The notes: generated from the letters alone by a model not told the origin. A stretch of DNA of 41,073 nucleotides from JBBPYR01 sp038199755 (GCA_038199755.1 JBBPYR010000245.1:1-41073), one strand, 5' to 3'; positions 23,988-32,723 are shown, numbered from the stretch's first letter. Numbers and translations: made by a program.

Positions 23988-24254
23988 ATGACAGAGTTAC
24001 CAAACAACCAACATATTACCTATCAGCAGCAATATCGTAAGTGTGGGAAAACCTCGTGTAGCACCTGCCGCACGAGTCACGGGCACGGGCCATATTGGTA
24101 TGCCTATTGGCGTGAGGGGACACGACTCCGTTCAGGGTATGTGGGGAAGGTTGACCCACACACGCCACAGAGTGTAGCGGTTGCGATGGAAGGCCCTGAA
24201 CGCCCAGCGGAACGCTTGATCGACAGCAAGCGTGCCATGCCTATTTCGGCATAG
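23988..24254 (+). CDS. Small cysteine-containing protein, DUF6788-like
   Basis: An 88-residue protein with the segment QQYRKCGKTSCSTCRTSHGH followed by GPYWYAYWREGTRLRSGYVGK. A CGK-x2-C-x2-C metal-site motif followed by GHGPY-x-Y-W-RxG-R-YVGK matches, as I recall it, the DUF6788 family of small uncharacterised proteins. No function is known. The start at 23988 has a weak ribosome-binding site, and the frame remains open upstream to 23898, so the N terminus is uncertain. It is followed directly by a block of nested inverted repeats, which suggests a link to mobile DNA, but no transposase is present. Confidence 0.65.
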   Translation: MTELPNNQHITYQQQYRKCGKTSCSTCRTSHGHGPYWYAYWREGTRLRSGYVGKVDPHTPQSVAVAMEGPERPAERLIDSKRAMPISA

Positions 24255-24287
24255 CCATCGCGCTCTTCATCCTCAGCATGACACGGG

Positions 24288-24660
24288 CATAATCCAGGGC
24301 TGTTGCAAGATCGGAAACATGTGGCGTGACCATTCCGTAGGGACCAGCTTATGGGCATTAATTAATTAAACTGGTAATGATGGAAACCCATCCGTAGGGG
24401 CCAGATTTATCGCGCCCCGTGGCGATTTATCGCCCGTGATCAGGTACGTGGGCGCGATAAATCTGGCCCCTACGGGCCTGCAGCGCGCTTCGCTGCTGCA
24501 TATGCTATTACCAGGTTCATTTGTTAAGGCATGGTTCAAATGAACTTGACACTTTTGTGCTTGTATCAATCAAACAGTGTCAAGCAGAATTGTCTCTATT
24601 TGAACCTTGCCTAAACACCATAAGCTGATCCCTACGGAATGTGCAACAGCCTTGGGGCAT
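24288..24660. repeat. Nested inverted-repeat block, MITE-like
   Basis: At least four inverted pairs occur in this 370-base stretch, which has no ORF. The outer pair is 24331-24354 with 24618-24641 (24 bases, one mismatch), with a further arm 24296-24307 and 24642-24652 after a 23-base interruption. The middle pair is near 24369-24378 and 24498-24508. The inner pair is 24392-24417 with 24450-24475, perfect over 26 bases. A separate hairpin, 24525-24552 with 24577-24613, lies between the right arms. The nesting suggests repeat elements inserted into one another. It ends just before the nrdR promoter. Confidence 0.7.
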
Positions 24661-24693
24661 AATCTAATCAGGCAGCGTGTTACTATGCACTGA

Positions 24694-24702
24694 TGCTATA
24701 AT
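24694..24702 (+). promoter_or_regulatory. Extended -10 promoter of nrdR
   Basis: TGCTATAAT is a perfect TGn-TATAAT, about 40 bases before the nrdR start codon at 24743. No clear -35 or NrdR box is seen. Confidence 0.55.
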
Positions 24703-24742
24703 AGAGTACTTTATAGCAGAAAAGAATGGGAGCACGCTTGTT

Positions 24743-25216
24743 ATGAAATGTCCTTTTTGTGGACACACCGAGTCACGTGTCAAAGACTCACGCGATATCG
24801 GTGATGCCATCCATCGACGCCGCGAATGTGAGCACTGCAAGGCTCGTTTCAGCACCTATGAGCGTGTTGAGAAATTCCATCTGATGGTGATTAAACGCGA
24901 TCAGAGACGCGAACCCTTCGACCGCCAAAAGCTTTATCTGGGCTTACGTAAGGCCTGCGAGAAACGACCCTTGCCAGCGAACGAGATCGAGAGTGCCGTC
25001 GAGGAAATCGAACAAGAGCTCTATCGCTTCGGCAAGCAAGAGATTCCGAGCAACATTATCGGCGAACTGGTTATGGAGCATCTACGTAGCATGGATAAGA
25101 TCGCCTATATTCGTTTCGCAAGCGTCTACCGTTCCTTTGGCGATGTCGAAACAATGTTTGAAGAGATACAAAGCCTGCTCAACCGCGAGAAAACAGACCC
25201 CCCGATACCCCAATAA
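24743..25216 (+). CDS. nrdR: Transcriptional repressor NrdR
   Basis: A 157-residue regulator that senses ATP/dATP and represses ribonucleotide reductase genes. The zinc ribbon reads MKCPFCGHTESRVKDSR (Cys3, Cys6) and RRRECEHCKARFSTYE (Cys29, Cys32). The ATP-cone domain follows, with VIKRDQRREPFDRQKLYLGL and later IAYIRFASVYRSFGD, both typical. The ATG at 24743 starts at the conserved MKCP; an upstream ATG at 24677 lies before the promoter and is rejected. The gene ends in a perfect hairpin terminator that includes its stop codon. Confidence 0.95.
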   Translation: MKCPFCGHTESRVKDSRDIGDAIHRRRECEHCKARFSTYERVEKFHLMVIKRDQRREPFDRQKLYLGLRKACEKRPLPANEIESAVEEIEQELYRFGKQEIPSNIIGELVMEHLRSMDKIAYIRFASVYRSFGDVETMFEEIQSLLNREKTDPPIPQ

Positions 25217-25254
25217 GACAGCGTTTCGCTGAAACGCTGTCTTATTGGGGTATC
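25204..25254. terminator. Bidirectional terminator, perfect 24 bp inverted repeat
   Basis: Arms 25204-25227 and 25231-25254 are perfectly complementary around a three-base loop. The left arm contains the nrdR stop codon (25214-25216). The plus strand continues gttcttgttg, moderately T-rich. It also ends the converging cyclic-nucleotide-binding gene. Confidence 0.85.
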
Positions 25255-25266
25255 GTTCTTGTTGCT

Positions 25267-25683
25267 TTACTGTTGCGCCTTGCGTAAGCGACGGCTTAAC
25301 ACACCGAGCAATTTCAGTGACATATCAGGATGCGTTTGCAATATGGTGCGGAACTCCCACACGGGCAAAAGAAGCGCGGTCACGTCCTCGATAGCGGTAA
25401 CAGTTGCCGAGCGAGGCAGATCATCCAGCAAAGCCATTTCGCCCAATACATCGCCAGGGCCATAAATACCGACTTCAACCTCTGCCCTATCGGGATTGGT
25501 AGCAATCGTGATACGCACTTTGCCATTTTTCAAGACATACAAGCCCACGCCTGTATCACCTTGTGAAAAGAGCACAGTACCCGCACTATACGAGCGTTCC
25601 TGACAACTCTTCGCCAGTGTTTGCAATTCCTTTTTGTTCAATGTAGAAAATAAGTCCACATGAGCAAGCATCTCTTCGTTCAA
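25267..25683 (-). CDS. Stand-alone cyclic nucleotide-binding domain protein, TTG start
   Basis: A 138-residue protein that is almost entirely one Crp-like cyclic-nucleotide-binding domain. It has GTVLFSQGDTGVGLYVLKNG and the phosphate-binding cassette GEMALLDDLPRSATVTA, in which Glu and Arg contact cAMP or cGMP in the family. There is no DNA-binding HTH, so it is not a complete Crp/Fnr factor; it may act as a signalling partner of another protein. The start is TTG at 25683, six bases after a perfect AGGAGG; the next ATG (25671) is badly spaced. It is divergent from the TPR gene. Confidence 0.85.
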   Translation of the reverse strand: MNEEMLAHVDLFSTLNKKELQTLAKSCQERSYSAGTVLFSQGDTGVGLYVLKNGKVRITIATNPDRAEVEVGIYGPGDVLGEMALLDDLPRSATVTAIEDVTALLLPVWEFRTILQTHPDMSLKLLGVLSRRLRKAQQ

Positions 25684-25788
25684 AACGAACCTCCTGGGAA
25701 ATAATTGCGCGTGTTGATTACCAATTACCGTTGGTCATCCATCCTATAAAACGTATTTTATCACATCAGTGTTATTTAGAATAGCTTT

Positions 25789-25817
25789 TTGACTTTCCAC
25801 TCATGTCGCACTACAAT
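25789..25817 (+). promoter_or_regulatory. Predicted promoter of the TPR operon
   Basis: TTGACT (25789-25794) and TACAAT (25812-25817) are separated by 17 bases, about 105 bases before the start codon at 25928. Confidence 0.65.
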
Positions 25818-25927
25818 GAAGATAGGATAATAATGCATCTTAACGGAGCTTTAAGCCAACAACAACCATCATTCAGGAAAGGTGAGAGGTAAGCGCATCC
25901 TTTCAGAAGATGTGAGGAATAGATTTC

Positions 25928-28177
25928 ATGACAACGCAAGACAATGAGAAGCAAGAAAAAGATCGGCAAAAAGCCGAGCAACGCCTACAAGAAGGCGTGG
26001 CAGCCTATAATGACGGTCAGCATGAGAAAGCAATCGAGGCCTTCACCGATGCCGAAATACGTTTTCGGATGACGGGTGACTTCAAGCGTGCGGGTGACAG
26101 TCGTTCTTTGTTGGCCGATGTCCAACGGCAAGATAATATGCTAGAGCAAGCTATTACCAGCTATCAACGGGCACTGAACTTCTACCGTGACGCGAAACGT
26201 CCTGTGAATATGGCAAACAGTGCCCTCGCCATCGGCCATGTTGAACGACAACTTGCACAACTGGACCGCGCCCAGGACTCCTATCAGAAAGCGCAAGAGC
26301 TGTACCTTAACAATCCCAGTCCACAGAGCACCCTCGGTCTAGGCAACACCGCATTAGCACTGGGCCATATTGAGTTGCAACGTGGTAACACCGCCTACGC
26401 CACCGACCATTATCAGGATGCCATTCGTTACTACCACGAGGCCAACGACCCGATCAATGAAGCCGACGCTACACGTAGCTTGGCCGATCTGCAACGCCTT
26501 TCGCGGAACTTCAGCGAGGCCGAGCAAGCCTATCAACATGCATTACAGGTCTATCACCAGAATAAAGACAACTTTGGCGTGATTGATGCTCTCCTCGGTC
26601 TGGGCCGCATCTATCTCGATAACGAACACTTCGAGCAAGCGGCGGACACCTTCGCCTCCTCATTCAGGATGGCCCAGGAACTTGAGTATGAACTTGGGCA
26701 AGCCGACAGTAATCTTGGTTTAGCCGAGACCTACCTGCTGCAAGGGAATGTTGACCAAGCGCTCAATGGTGCCACTTCAGCCTTGCAGGAATATAACGAC
26801 CAGAAAAGCGGTCAGGGGTCGGCCCATGCCAACCGTTTGCTCGGGGAGATTCACATGCGTCGTGGCCAACTCACCTATGCCAACAGCTTAATGGAGCGTG
26901 CGCAACGCACCTATAAAGCAGTGGCATTTCAGGTCGGACTGGCCGAAACATTGGCTGGCCTCGGCGAAATCCAACGACGACTAGGCTTCCTGGAACGAGC
27001 CGTGCAGACACTTCAGGAAGCACGCAAACAATCACATGTACTACACACGGTGCAGGTCGAGACCAGAGCATTGCTCAGTCTAGGAGACACCTATCACCAG
27101 CAAGGTCAGATTGCCCAGGCCAGAACGATGTATACAGACGCTCGTGGTCGTGCTGAGATGCTGGGAGACGTGGCAGGTGCCGCAGGCATGGCAGCGGCAG
27201 AGGTACGACACGCCCATCTCTCAGTCTTTACAGGCGATTTTAAAGACAGTGAGGCACATCTCGCGGAGGCAACCGCAGCCATGAGCAGAAGCTTTCTCGC
27301 CTCACAGACAGCCGCCAGAATATCCCTCGTCAAAGGACAGGTTAGCTTGACGCAAGGCGACTTTGTCCAGGCCGAGCAGCACTTCCGCACGGCCCAAACA
27401 CAGGCTCAGGAATGGCAGGAACCCTTACAGATAGCAGAAGCAGTTCTTGGTCGTGGTCATGCGCGACTAGGTCAAGAAGCCCTCGCCGAGGCGATAGAGA
27501 TTTTCTTGGAGGCAGGCAAACGTTTCCAGCAACTAGAGAGCACCAACGGAGATGGGAACGCCGTGTTGGGTATTGCGCAGGTACATCTGGTACGTGAGCA
27601 ATGGGAGCAGACACTTGAAAACGCCTTGGCCGCTCTCACCCGATTCAACCAGGCAAACGATTTGATCGGGCAAGCTGATGCCTATCTCAGCATAGGTATG
27701 GCTCAAAGTGGCAGCAACGAGCAAGAAGAGGCTCTGACCAATCTTGAACAAGCCTTGCAGTTGTACCAGAAACTACGGCAACCGCTCGGCGTCGCCGATA
27801 CACGATCAGCGCGAGCCAGTATCTTCTTGCTACAAGGCGAACTGGAACGAGCCAGAGACGAGCAAACGAAGGCCATTACGCAGGTAGAGCGCGTAATGAA
27901 CACCCTCAGTATGCCACAGCAATGGAGGAGCTTCTTGCAGCAGTATGCCGAGTTGTACGCACAAACAATCATTACTGATATTCGACGGAACCAGGATAGC
28001 CAGGCTCGCCAAGTCTTACAAAAGTATAGCCAGATCGCTGGCGCACAAGAAATTGCCCGTCATCTCCAGGCCTATGAAGACGCCATGCCTACCAGTGGCG
28101 AAGACCTGACAGAGGACGAACAGCGCATAAATACGGATGTGGTAAAACGCCTTCGACAAGTGCGACGTGGCTTATAA
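25928..28177 (+). CDS. Large tetratricopeptide-repeat protein
   Basis: A 749-residue soluble protein made almost wholly of TPR-like helical pairs with a period near 40 residues (for example NMANSALAIGHVERQLAQLD and GLGNTALALGHIELQRGNTA). About 16 repeats span residues 15-670. There is no signal peptide, membrane segment, kinase, HTH or CHAT domain, and the C-terminal 80 residues are helical and charged. TPR arrays are protein-binding scaffolds. GTGAGGAA lies upstream of the start. Two unrecognised genes follow in the same direction after 88 and 40 bases, so all three are probably one transcript. Codon use looks like that of its neighbours. Confidence 0.85.
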   Translation: MTTQDNEKQEKDRQKAEQRLQEGVAAYNDGQHEKAIEAFTDAEIRFRMTGDFKRAGDSRSLLADVQRQDNMLEQAITSYQRALNFYRDAKRPVNMANSALAIGHVERQLAQLDRAQDSYQKAQELYLNNPSPQSTLGLGNTALALGHIELQRGNTAYATDHYQDAIRYYHEANDPINEADATRSLADLQRLSRNFSEAEQAYQHALQVYHQNKDNFGVIDALLGLGRIYLDNEHFEQAADTFASSFRMAQELEYELGQADSNLGLAETYLLQGNVDQALNGATSALQEYNDQKSGQGSAHANRLLGEIHMRRGQLTYANSLMERAQRTYKAVAFQVGLAETLAGLGEIQRRLGFLERAVQTLQEARKQSHVLHTVQVETRALLSLGDTYHQQGQIAQARTMYTDARGRAEMLGDVAGAAGMAAAEVRHAHLSVFTGDFKDSEAHLAEATAAMSRSFLASQTAARISLVKGQVSLTQGDFVQAEQHFRTAQTQAQEWQEPLQIAEAVLGRGHARLGQEALAEAIEIFLEAGKRFQQLESTNGDGNAVLGIAQVHLVREQWEQTLENALAALTRFNQANDLIGQADAYLSIGMAQSGSNEQEEALTNLEQALQLYQKLRQPLGVADTRSARASIFLLQGELERARDEQTKAITQVERVMNTLSMPQQWRSFLQQYAELYAQTIITDIRRNQDSQARQVLQKYSQIAGAQEIARHLQAYEDAMPTSGEDLTEDEQRINTDVVKRLRQVRRGL

Positions 28178-28265
28178 TAGGGGATGAAAGCATTGCAATG
28201 CTAAGGCAATCATGAGAGAATAAGAGTCAGAGAAAACATTTTCTTCACATTTGAGAGGATGTGCC

Positions 28266-29039
28266 ATGAGCATACATTTCTTACGAGGAAGCTCGCAAGC
28301 ACCTAAGGGGCATGCCATTCTTTTTGCCCGCAGCCCAGGTGCCTCGCCGCAAATATACTGCACCTATTGTATAGTGCCACCAATACCAATGTCTATTGCA
28401 AAATACCTGCCCCCTATGTTCGCCGCGCAACTGCCCCCAGAAGAGCTACAAGACGGCGGCAACATACCAGGAATGCCGATTCCACCCATGCTGGAAGAAA
28501 CAAAGAGCCTAGAGTATCTCGAAATGCTAGCAGATAAGCGCGATGATGACCTGTGTGATCTTGGCTCACTATCATCAAAGGATGATGGGCTGCGTATGCA
28601 AATGGCGGCCCTCGCCAGCAATGAATATGGGCAGATGTACGCAAGCTATCAGGCAACCTTCAACGAGGCGACGACCACGACCTCTCCGCAACTGGGTGAG
28701 CCAGTGCCATTAGACGACCTGGACGCGGACGAGCTATTGCTGCAAACAATGCCGGATCGCCAGAAATTGACAGAACTCGGCAAGCTGGTTGGGGTAGCAC
28801 GCTATGCGATTGGCGGCCATGATACGTTTCAGTTACAGGAGAGTAAACAGCGTATGCAACGTATCGCCAAGCGCTTACCCGAAAAGTATCGCGGTGCCGA
28901 ACTCGTGGCGGCTGCCACTGATAGCAATGCGCGTGGCTCAAAGCTCGCGGAACTCTACCTCAGTCGCGCCTTTAAACTGCTCGACGAGGAATACGCCGAT
29001 ATCCCAAGTATTGAACGCGCAATCCGCGACCTACAATAA
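28266..29039 (+). CDS. Unrecognised protein, 257 residues, TPR operon
   Basis: I do not recognise this protein. The N terminus reads MSIHFLRGSSQAPKGHAILF, then ARSPGASPQIYCTYCIVPPI, with a CTYC pair that could bind metal or be redox-active. A Pro-rich stretch (LPPEELQDGGNIPGMPIPPM) follows, then two mainly helical regions (about 85-135 and 165-255). There is no signal peptide or membrane span. The ATG at 28266 has GAGAGGAT upstream; the frame also opens at 28251 without support. It lies 88 bases after the TPR gene and 37 bases before the next unknown gene. A conserved operon function is likely but unknown. Confidence 0.7.
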   Translation: MSIHFLRGSSQAPKGHAILFARSPGASPQIYCTYCIVPPIPMSIAKYLPPMFAAQLPPEELQDGGNIPGMPIPPMLEETKSLEYLEMLADKRDDDLCDLGSLSSKDDGLRMQMAALASNEYGQMYASYQATFNEATTTTSPQLGEPVPLDDLDADELLLQTMPDRQKLTELGKLVGVARYAIGGHDTFQLQESKQRMQRIAKRLPEKYRGAELVAAATDSNARGSKLAELYLSRAFKLLDEEYADIPSIERAIRDLQ

Positions 29040-29076
29040 TAATTACGAAATAATCTTTTATTAAGGGAGTTTTTTT

Positions 29077-30525
29077 ATGGCTGGAATTGAAATGGCGGTT
29101 GACCTCTCAACGCTTGTCGATGCCCTGGTTGCAGGCGACAGCCAACGCATTGTCGCCGCCTCACGTACACATGTACAACATGGAGAAGCACTCGATGTGC
29201 TGATCGGGCGTATTGGTTTGCTTGCCGCTCGTGGTGACGCTGATGGGCATGTAGTCACGACCCTGGCCGCCGCTGCCATGCTGACACGCTTGTTGCATAC
29301 GATTCCGCAACCGCTCAACGGTGAAGTATCGCTACAAGAGCGGGCGTTACCACTCTTTGTACAGGCTATGCTTGTCGCGGCACCAGCAGTACGTGCCGCC
29401 AATACGAACACGTCAGCGTTGCCTGAACCGCTCTATCCCAGTGGTCTCGGCGAAAAAGGTAGCGTGAACGAAGCTATGCAAAAAGCCGTGTATAATGGTG
29501 ATGCGGTTATGACTGAACGCCTTCTGCTCGGCCTATATGGAACAGGCGCGGACTACCGCACGATGGCCGTGCGTGCCTACGATAGTATTTCGATGACCTT
29601 CCAAGATGCTGGTCACCCGCTAATGTTCGCGGTACGCGGTTTTCAACTACTCGACGCCGTGGAGTGGGGTGATCGCGCAGATACCGTACTGCACTGGCTA
29701 GCACCATTCCTGCCCTTACGCGCCAACAGCAACGAGCCAGCATGGGTACAGACTCTGCGCAGTTATAGCGCAGACCCTGCACATAGTCTGAGTAGCATAC
29801 GCAAACGCATCTCGTTGCCAAAAGAGGAGGGGGCATTATCGCTCCGTAGCTTGCTACTCAGTGAGGCCGACACTGCCCAGGTGTGTCAGGGTGTATATGA
29901 CGCGATCATCACGGGTAAGTCTTCACCACGTGCGGTAGGCTCGGTCATCGCACTAGCTGCGGCAGATGTGATGTTGAAAGTCAGTGACAGCGACCGTGCC
30001 ACGTTTCTTGCTACCGCGCATGGCCTGTTATTTGCAGCTGCGGTACGCCTCGTCTTCCGTCAGGTTCAGGATGTTGAGGTATTGCCGCTTCTGTATACGT
30101 CAGCGGCCTATATCAACACCCTTCATAAAGAGACAGCTCACCAAGCGGACGCGCCACAGTTAGCAAGCAATCCTGTTGGCACCTCTGTCGTCGGTGGTGG
30201 CTTGATTGCCCCGGCACAGCTAGAAGCATTGACGGCACAGCTACGTGGCAGAGACCTCACCAATGCTCTCGTCACCGCACGTCGCTATCTCAAGCTGAAC
30301 TACGACGCACGTGCGCTATTCGCCACCATTGCTCTGGTTGCCGCAGAAACAGACGCCACCGCCGACCAGGGTCACACGCTACAAATCGTACAGGCCGCAA
30401 GCGAAGAGTTTATGGCCTGGCCCAGCACGCTGACAGCCACCAATATCGATGTCCTGTTACAAGTCGCCTTGCGGGCAGCCGCCTTTGGTGGACGTACTCC
30501 TGTCGTCGAACAACTAGCTCACTAA
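29077..30525 (+). CDS. Unrecognised alpha-helical protein, 482 residues, TPR operon
   Basis: I do not recognise this protein. It is predicted mostly helical, rich in Ala and Leu, soluble, with His-containing helices such as ADGHVVTTLAAAAMLTRLLH, AGHPLMFAVRGFQLLDAVEW and SDRATFLATAHGLLFAAAVR. Histidines placed one per helix resemble an all-helical metal or cofactor-binding fold, but I cannot name a family. A flexible linker around 350-375 separates the last helical section. AAGGGAG lies before the ATG. It is the last gene of the apparent TPR operon, 37 bases after its neighbour, and is followed by the inverted repeat at 30544. Confidence 0.7.
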   Translation: MAGIEMAVDLSTLVDALVAGDSQRIVAASRTHVQHGEALDVLIGRIGLLAARGDADGHVVTTLAAAAMLTRLLHTIPQPLNGEVSLQERALPLFVQAMLVAAPAVRAANTNTSALPEPLYPSGLGEKGSVNEAMQKAVYNGDAVMTERLLLGLYGTGADYRTMAVRAYDSISMTFQDAGHPLMFAVRGFQLLDAVEWGDRADTVLHWLAPFLPLRANSNEPAWVQTLRSYSADPAHSLSSIRKRISLPKEEGALSLRSLLLSEADTAQVCQGVYDAIITGKSSPRAVGSVIALAAADVMLKVSDSDRATFLATAHGLLFAAAVRLVFRQVQDVEVLPLLYTSAAYINTLHKETAHQADAPQLASNPVGTSVVGGGLIAPAQLEALTAQLRGRDLTNALVTARRYLKLNYDARALFATIALVAAETDATADQGHTLQIVQAASEEFMAWPSTLTATNIDVLLQVALRAAAFGGRTPVVEQLAH

Positions 30526-30543
30526 CTCATAACTGGACCACGA

Positions 30544-30614
30544 CAAAGGGATACCTGTTATACTGAAAAAGGGACACTCTAGGTTTCTTTCTCATCATAG
30601 CAGGTATCCCTTTG
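30544..30614. repeat. 14-base inverted repeat around the promoter of the first binding protein
   Basis: caaagggatacctg (30544-30557) and its complement (30601-30614) are perfect and 43 bases apart. The pair could be a long-loop terminator for the TPR operon. However, an extended -10 lies right after the left arm, so it may instead be two operator half-sites. Confidence 0.6.
30556..30564 (+). promoter_or_regulatory. Extended -10 promoter of the first peptide-binding lipoprotein
   Basis: TGTTATACT is a TGn-extended -10; TGGACC lies 19 bases upstream as a weak -35. Transcription would start near 30571, about 100 bases before the start codon at 30675. Confidence 0.45.
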
Positions 30615-30674
30615 CTGATATTTTTCATACCATTTTTCTCTTGTTATAAAACATCTTCTCATGAGGAGCAGCTT

Positions 30675-32405
30675 ATGATTTCTATACAGGTTGACAGGGC
30701 GAGCGCACGGCTTATACCCCTTATAGTGTGCTCTTGTATGCTACTATTAACATCGTGCAGCCTACCATGGAACCCACCACCAAAGCCATTGGTCAAGGCT
30801 CCTCTGGCCAAGCAAGTCTATAGCATTCCAGAAGTGGGCATCACTGACCTGGATACGCTAGACCCCGCGCTGGCACATGATGTCGCTTCCATCAATGCAA
30901 TTCAGTTGTACACGACTGGACTGGTGCAACTCGACGATAAGCTGCAAGTGCAACCACAACTGGCCGCATCGTGGGATCAAAGCCCCGATGGCGTCACCTG
31001 GACCTTTCATCTACGTGCAAACCTGAAGTTCAGCGATGGCTCACCCATCACCTCGACTGATATCGTCTATAGCATCGATCGCGCCCTACAACCCACCACA
31101 CAATCAACTGTCGCACCTATCTATCTGGGGCTGATCAAAGACGCTGACATGCTACTCGCGGGCAGAGTATCAACCTTAATTGGCGATAGCCTACAAGCAC
31201 CCGATCCCACAACAGTCGTTATCGTCACGAAGAAAAAAGCCGCCTATTTCCTCGCCATGCTCACCTCTACCTGCTCCTTTGTGGTAGAAAAACGCCTAAT
31301 CAGCACCTATGGCGCGAAGTTCACCGATCATCTCAGCGAGGGCGGTAGTAGCGGGCCTTTTAAGTTGGCACAATATGTACATGGCAAGCAACTCGATTTT
31401 GTGGCTAATGCCAATTACTATAAGAAACAGCCGCAACTCCAACGTATCCGTCTCATCTTTTATGCGTCTCCCGCAGACGCATATCAAGCCTACCTCAGCG
31501 GACAGGTAGACACCACGGGTGTACCAATCTCAACCTTTGCCGCAGATAAAAAGCGCAAAGATTTTGTGCAGACACCCTTGCTGTGGATCAATTATTACAC
31601 CATGAACTATCTCGCAAAGCCATTTGATAACATCCACATACGTCAGGCATTTGCGTTGGCGATAGACAAAAAAGCCATCGCCAACACCGTATGGCAAAAT
31701 AGCGTTTTGCCCACCAATCATATCGTGCCACAGGGTATGACAGGGTATAACACCAACCTCAACGGGCCAGATGGCACAACCAATCTGAGTGGAAACGCGA
31801 CAAAGGCGCAGGACCTATTCAAGCAGGGCTTGCAGGAGGAAGGTTGGTCAAACAGCTCACAGCTCCCACCCATCACATTGACCTATGCCAGTAAACAGCC
31901 CAATCTAGATAAAGAGGTGGCAGCCATGATTCAGATGTGGCAAAAGGTGCTTGGTGTTCCCGTCACCTCGCAGGCCATCGACTACAACACACTCCTAGAT
32001 CAGGTGACGGCTGCCACCAATAATGTCAACGGCCTACAATTCTGGGAACTAGCATGGGTAGCGGAATACCCCGACCCGCAAGATTGGCTCTCGCTGCAAT
32101 TCGCTAACGGAGTTCCCAACAACAACATGAACTATGGCCAAAATAGCAGCACGACCGTGGCACAGCAGCAAAGTGTGCAGCAGCAACTCACCACAGCGGA
32201 CACGACGATGCACTCAGGTCCACGTATACAAGCCTACCAGCAAGCAGAGCAGCAACTGGTCAATGATGTAGCATGGCTGCCAATGGAGCAGGAAACGACG
32301 AACTTTTTACGCACCCCCTGGCTCGTCGGCTTTGTCGATAACGGACAGGGCATCATTCCCCCTGACGATTGGGCAAGCATTTATCGTACACAAGTGCAGC
32401 AATAG
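30675..32405 (+). CDS. Peptide ABC transporter substrate-binding lipoprotein 1
   Basis: A 576-residue extracytoplasmic solute-binding protein of family 5 (DppA/OppA type). The signal peptide ends in the lipobox LLTSC (Cys28). Family features are DLDTLDPALA near the N terminus, FHLRANLKFSDGSPITSTDIVYSI and NYLAKPFDNIHIRQAFALAI. A GAGGAGC ribosome-binding site lies six bases before the ATG at 30675; the frame opens earlier at 30612, but that lies inside the inverted repeat. It is a clear paralogue of the next gene, with near-identical blocks such as MNYLAKPFDNIHIRQAFALA and EYPDPQDWLS. It likely delivers oligopeptides to the downstream permeases. Confidence 0.9.
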   Translation: MISIQVDRASARLIPLIVCSCMLLLTSCSLPWNPPPKPLVKAPLAKQVYSIPEVGITDLDTLDPALAHDVASINAIQLYTTGLVQLDDKLQVQPQLAASWDQSPDGVTWTFHLRANLKFSDGSPITSTDIVYSIDRALQPTTQSTVAPIYLGLIKDADMLLAGRVSTLIGDSLQAPDPTTVVIVTKKKAAYFLAMLTSTCSFVVEKRLISTYGAKFTDHLSEGGSSGPFKLAQYVHGKQLDFVANANYYKKQPQLQRIRLIFYASPADAYQAYLSGQVDTTGVPISTFAADKKRKDFVQTPLLWINYYTMNYLAKPFDNIHIRQAFALAIDKKAIANTVWQNSVLPTNHIVPQGMTGYNTNLNGPDGTTNLSGNATKAQDLFKQGLQEEGWSNSSQLPPITLTYASKQPNLDKEVAAMIQMWQKVLGVPVTSQAIDYNTLLDQVTAATNNVNGLQFWELAWVAEYPDPQDWLSLQFANGVPNNNMNYGQNSSTTVAQQQSVQQQLTTADTTMHSGPRIQAYQQAEQQLVNDVAWLPMEQETTNFLRTPWLVGFVDNGQGIIPPDDWASIYRTQVQQ

Positions 32406-32418
32406 CCAAAATACCGCA

Positions 32419-32480
32419 AAAACCCAGCAGGAAATCCACTATCATAGATATGTATAGCAGTGGGTTTCCTTCTGGGTTTT
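32419..32480 (+). terminator. Terminator after the first binding protein
   Basis: Arms 32419-32440 and 32459-32480 pair over 22 bases with two mismatches around an 18-base loop. The right arm ends in TTTT. Confidence 0.7.
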
Positions 32481-32723
32481 CCTGCATAAGGTTCCTAATG
32501 TGAGAAATTTCTCATAAATGGCGTATATATTGATAAGGCTGTGGTGCCACAGCTTCGTAATTTACATGCTCGCGCAGATTACCTGCCTCACGACGTGCCG
32601 GGACAGGGATTTTTTACCCAAATTGAGGTAATTGGTAATCTTTGCAGAGATCATGTCTTTTTAGAAACGTTTGTGATTTGTTAGTAACACATCTTCTCGT
32701 AACGATGAAGGAGAACGCAACGT
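32481..32723. other. Leader region of the second binding protein
   Basis: A near-palindrome gctgtgg-tg-ccacagc (32538-32553) and a second, imperfect inverted pair gattacc/ggtaatc (about 32578-32640) lie here. No promoter with good spacing was found. The region may hold operators for the transporter cluster. Confidence 0.4.

Noticed and set aside
23918..24040. About 40-codon ORF starting at the ATG at 23918
   Set aside because: It overlaps the start of the CGK-cysteine gene in another frame; the AAGGAG lies inside it rather than before its start.
24288..24660. CRISPR array
   Set aside because: The repeats are inverted and nested, not regularly spaced direct repeats, and no cas gene is nearby.
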